Part shown: positions 62,368 through 64,000 of the stretch, piece after piece | How the letters are laid out: the number at the start of each line of letters is the position of its first letter | How positions within the stretch are numbered: the first letter of the stretch is position 1 | Source of the DNA: Mariniphaga sp041687255 | GTDB lineage: Bacteria > Bacteroidota > Bacteroidia > Bacteroidales > Prolixibacteraceae | DNA: 64,000 nt | Direction: 5' to 3' | NCBI GenBank assembly: GCA_041687255.1 | Contig: JAWLCL010000006.1 | Location: forward strand, 124,001 to 188,000 | Notes under the pieces: model-generated | What the model saw: only the letters and a program-made list of their open reading frames with translations | The model's database searches: none | Told to the model about the DNA's origin: nothing | Translations under genes and position numbers: made by a program

Positions 62368-64000
62368 ATGGGCAGATTTCTTTTAATTTTTCTCCTTGCA
62401 TTCCTTTATTTCAAGCCGAATAGCTATGGCCAGTCGGTTGGACTGGTATTAAGTGGCGGCGGAGCCAAAGGCATTGCGCATATAGAAGTTATCCGCACCC
62501 TGGAGGAAAACAACATTCCCATCGATTACATTGCCGGCACTTCAATTGGAGCCATCGTCGGGGGACTTTATGCTGCAGGATATTCACCCGATGAAATGGA
62601 AGAATTATTCCGCTCCGACGATTTCTATTTCTGGTCGACCGGCCGCATTCAAAAGGAATACCGTTATCATTTCACCCGCCCTGAAGCCGACCCTTCATGG
62701 CTCGAGCTTCGGCTGGCACGAAAGGATGACCGGCTGACTGTACTTCCTCCCACCAATATCATTCCCGAAGTGCAAATGGATTTTGCCTTTATGGAACTGC
62801 TATCCTCAACAAACACTGCCTGCAACCATCATTTCGACAGTCTCATGGTGCCATTCTTTTGTGTTGCCACCGATGTACATTCAAATGAAGCGGTTGTTTT
62901 ACGTAAAGGCGATTTAAGTGAAGCTATCCGTGCTTCCATGACATTTCCCATCTATTACAAAGCCATACAAATCGACGGCAAGCTGTTGTTCGACGGAGGC
63001 ATTGTAAACAATTTTCCGCAGGATTTAATGGAAGAAATATATAATCCCGATATTATTATTGGCCATAAAGTAGCCAATGCCACCAAAGAACCGGGAACCG
63101 ATAACCTGTTGGAGCAGATTACAAATATGGTAATGCGGCCTACCAATTATGAAATACCACCAGAAAGAGGCATCCTGCTTGAAACAAAATTTGACAATGT
63201 CAGCCTGCTCGATTTTCAGAAATACGATTTTATAGCAGCAGAAGGGCGTAAAACAGCGGAAAGTTTTATCGACAGTATAAAAACACGAATTCAAAAAAGG
63301 GTTAATGAAGATGAGGTGAACCGGAAACGAAAGGCGTTCAATGCGACAAAGCCCGAATTATATTTTCAGAACGTACAGGTTGAAGGCATTGAAGACCCTA
63401 TGCAACGAAGATTCATCATCCAATCGATAAAGCACAGTTATAACATTGTGTCGCTGGAGGAATTAAAAAAAGAATATTTTAAACTTATTGCAAACGAACA
63501 CCTGAAATCAATAAGGCCGCAGGCATACTACAATCCGGAAACCGGCTTTTACGATCTCCATCTGAAGGTGGAACCCGAAAAGAAAATGCGAATCAACATT
63601 GGAGGTAATATTTCAACAAAACCCATAAACCAGGGTTTTGTAAATTTCGATTACCGGACTTATCACAACAGGGCATACACCCTCAGCTCGAACATCTATT
63701 TCGGGCGTTTTTACAGTTCATTCAAGCTTGGAGGACGAATCGATTTTCCCACTTCCCTGCCCTTTTACCTGGCCGCATACTCTACGCTGAACCGATGGGA
63801 TTTCTTTGCATCCAGTACGGAGTTGTTTTTTGAGGATGTCAGGCCCCCATACATTATTCAGGGAGAATACAACCTGCGAGTGGAATCGGGCATTCCGCTG
63901 GGATTGCATTCAAAACTGTTTGCCGGCGGATCGTTTTCCAATGCCAACGATGAGTATTATCAGACCGATATTTTTAAAAAAGAGGATCAGCCCGATCAAA
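62368..64000 (+). CDS. Patatin-like phospholipase with outer-membrane barrel (3' truncated by window)
   Basis: The gene starts at the ATG at 62368 with a signal peptide (LLIFLLAFLYFKPNSYGQ) and runs off the window end. The patatin domain has the oxyanion loop GGGAKG (30-35), nucleophile Ser59 in GTSIGAIVGG, and the dyad Asp209 in LFDGGIVNNFP. From ~330 a POTRA-like segment (ELYFQNVQVEGIEDPMQRR) and then barrel strands begin (MRINIGGNIS..., FVNFDYRTYHN). This is a PlpD-like type V secretion architecture: a phospholipase carried by its own beta-barrel. Confidence 0.93.
   Translation, partial: MGRFLLIFLLAFLYFKPNSYGQSVGLVLSGGGAKGIAHIEVIRTLEENNIPIDYIAGTSIGAIVGGLYAAGYSPDEMEELFRSDDFYFWSTGRIQKEYRYHFTRPEADPSWLELRLARKDDRLTVLPPTNIIPEVQMDFAFMELLSSTNTACNHHFDSLMVPFFCVATDVHSNEAVVLRKGDLSEAIRASMTFPIYYKAIQIDGKLLFDGGIVNNFPQDLMEEIYNPDIIIGHKVANATKEPGTDNLLEQITNMVMRPTNYEIPPERGILLETKFDNVSLLDFQKYDFIAAEGRKTAESFIDSIKTRIQKRVNEDEVNRKRKAFNATKPELYFQNVQVEGIEDPMQRRFIIQSIKHSYNIVSLEELKKEYFKLIANEHLKSIRPQAYYNPETGFYDLHLKVEPEKKMRINIGGNISTKPINQGFVNFDYRTYHNRAYTLSSNIYFGRFYSSFKLGGRIDFPTSLPFYLAAYSTLNRWDFFASSTELFFEDVRPPYIIQGEYNLRVESGIPLGLHSKLFAGGSFSNANDEYYQTDIFKKEDQPDQ

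Overview
This 64 kb window reads as a chromosome segment of a Bacteroidota species, most likely a marine or sediment member of Bacteroidales/Marinilabiliales. The evidence is the gene repertoire: two-component beta-propeller sensor kinase, DUF5916 outer-membrane protein, GH92 glycosidase, DUF1080 proteins, TonB-like proteins, and short lipoprotein signals followed by Asn/Ser/Thr. Shine-Dalgarno sequences are mostly absent and some upstream regions carry the TTG-N19-21-TAnnTTTG promoter type. The genus is an inference. I saw no rRNA, tRNA, CRISPR array, transposase or phage gene.

Layout. 1-9 kb is a stress and housekeeping block: the end of a HAD/trehalose-6-phosphate phosphatase fusion, an APP1-type phosphatase, a TonB-domain protein, an SDR, and a BON - DCC-like - Cu/Zn superoxide dismutase operon. 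6.8-13.9 kb (minus strand) is a pyruvate dehydrogenase operon (E1 aceE type, E2, E3) that continues into a tandem universal stress protein and a PRC-barrel protein and ends at a hairpin. 14-25.9 kb holds a catalytically suspect phosphoglycerate mutase homologue, a P-type ATPase, a pterin dehydratase, TrmD, an AddB-like nuclease with a terminated leader or small RNA in front of it, and a PAP2 phosphatase translationally coupled to a GT39 glycosyltransferase. 26-34.2 kb holds DUF5916, a CitMHS_2 antiporter-like protein, RtcB, an exported NIF3-like protein and a GntP-type permease.

34.5-47.1 kb is the most distinctive region, a dense signalling module. It contains a broken sensor fragment, a small secreted cupredoxin-like protein, a 1236-residue propeller histidine kinase, a receiver-PP2C (SpoIIE/RsbU-like) phosphatase, an unknown lipoprotein, a 1028-residue ABC half-transporter with an extra N-terminal helical (TerB-like) domain, an RsbW-like anti-sigma kinase, an RsbV-like STAS protein, a second histidine kinase and a stand-alone receiver. 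All parts of a partner switch are present except a sigma factor. The ABC protein in the same operon is therefore a candidate output.

47.6-64 kb is mixed: a CAAX-type membrane protease homologue, DUF1080 proteins, a PAS histidine kinase, a CHAP-like/peptidoglycan-binding protein, a Gfo/Idh/MocA oxidoreductase, FolE facing a cytidylate-kinase-like gene across a candidate operator, a divergent uracil-DNA glycosylase, an MFS transporter, a GH92 alpha-mannosidase, a YitT-family protein and the start of a patatin/outer-membrane-barrel protein cut by the window end.

Beyond genes, two copies of an AT-rich palindromic element with an 11-bp internal period (about 2411-2505 and 28819-28926) share a 22-bp identical core and a similarly spaced 8-bp flank, so they look like a defined dispersed element.
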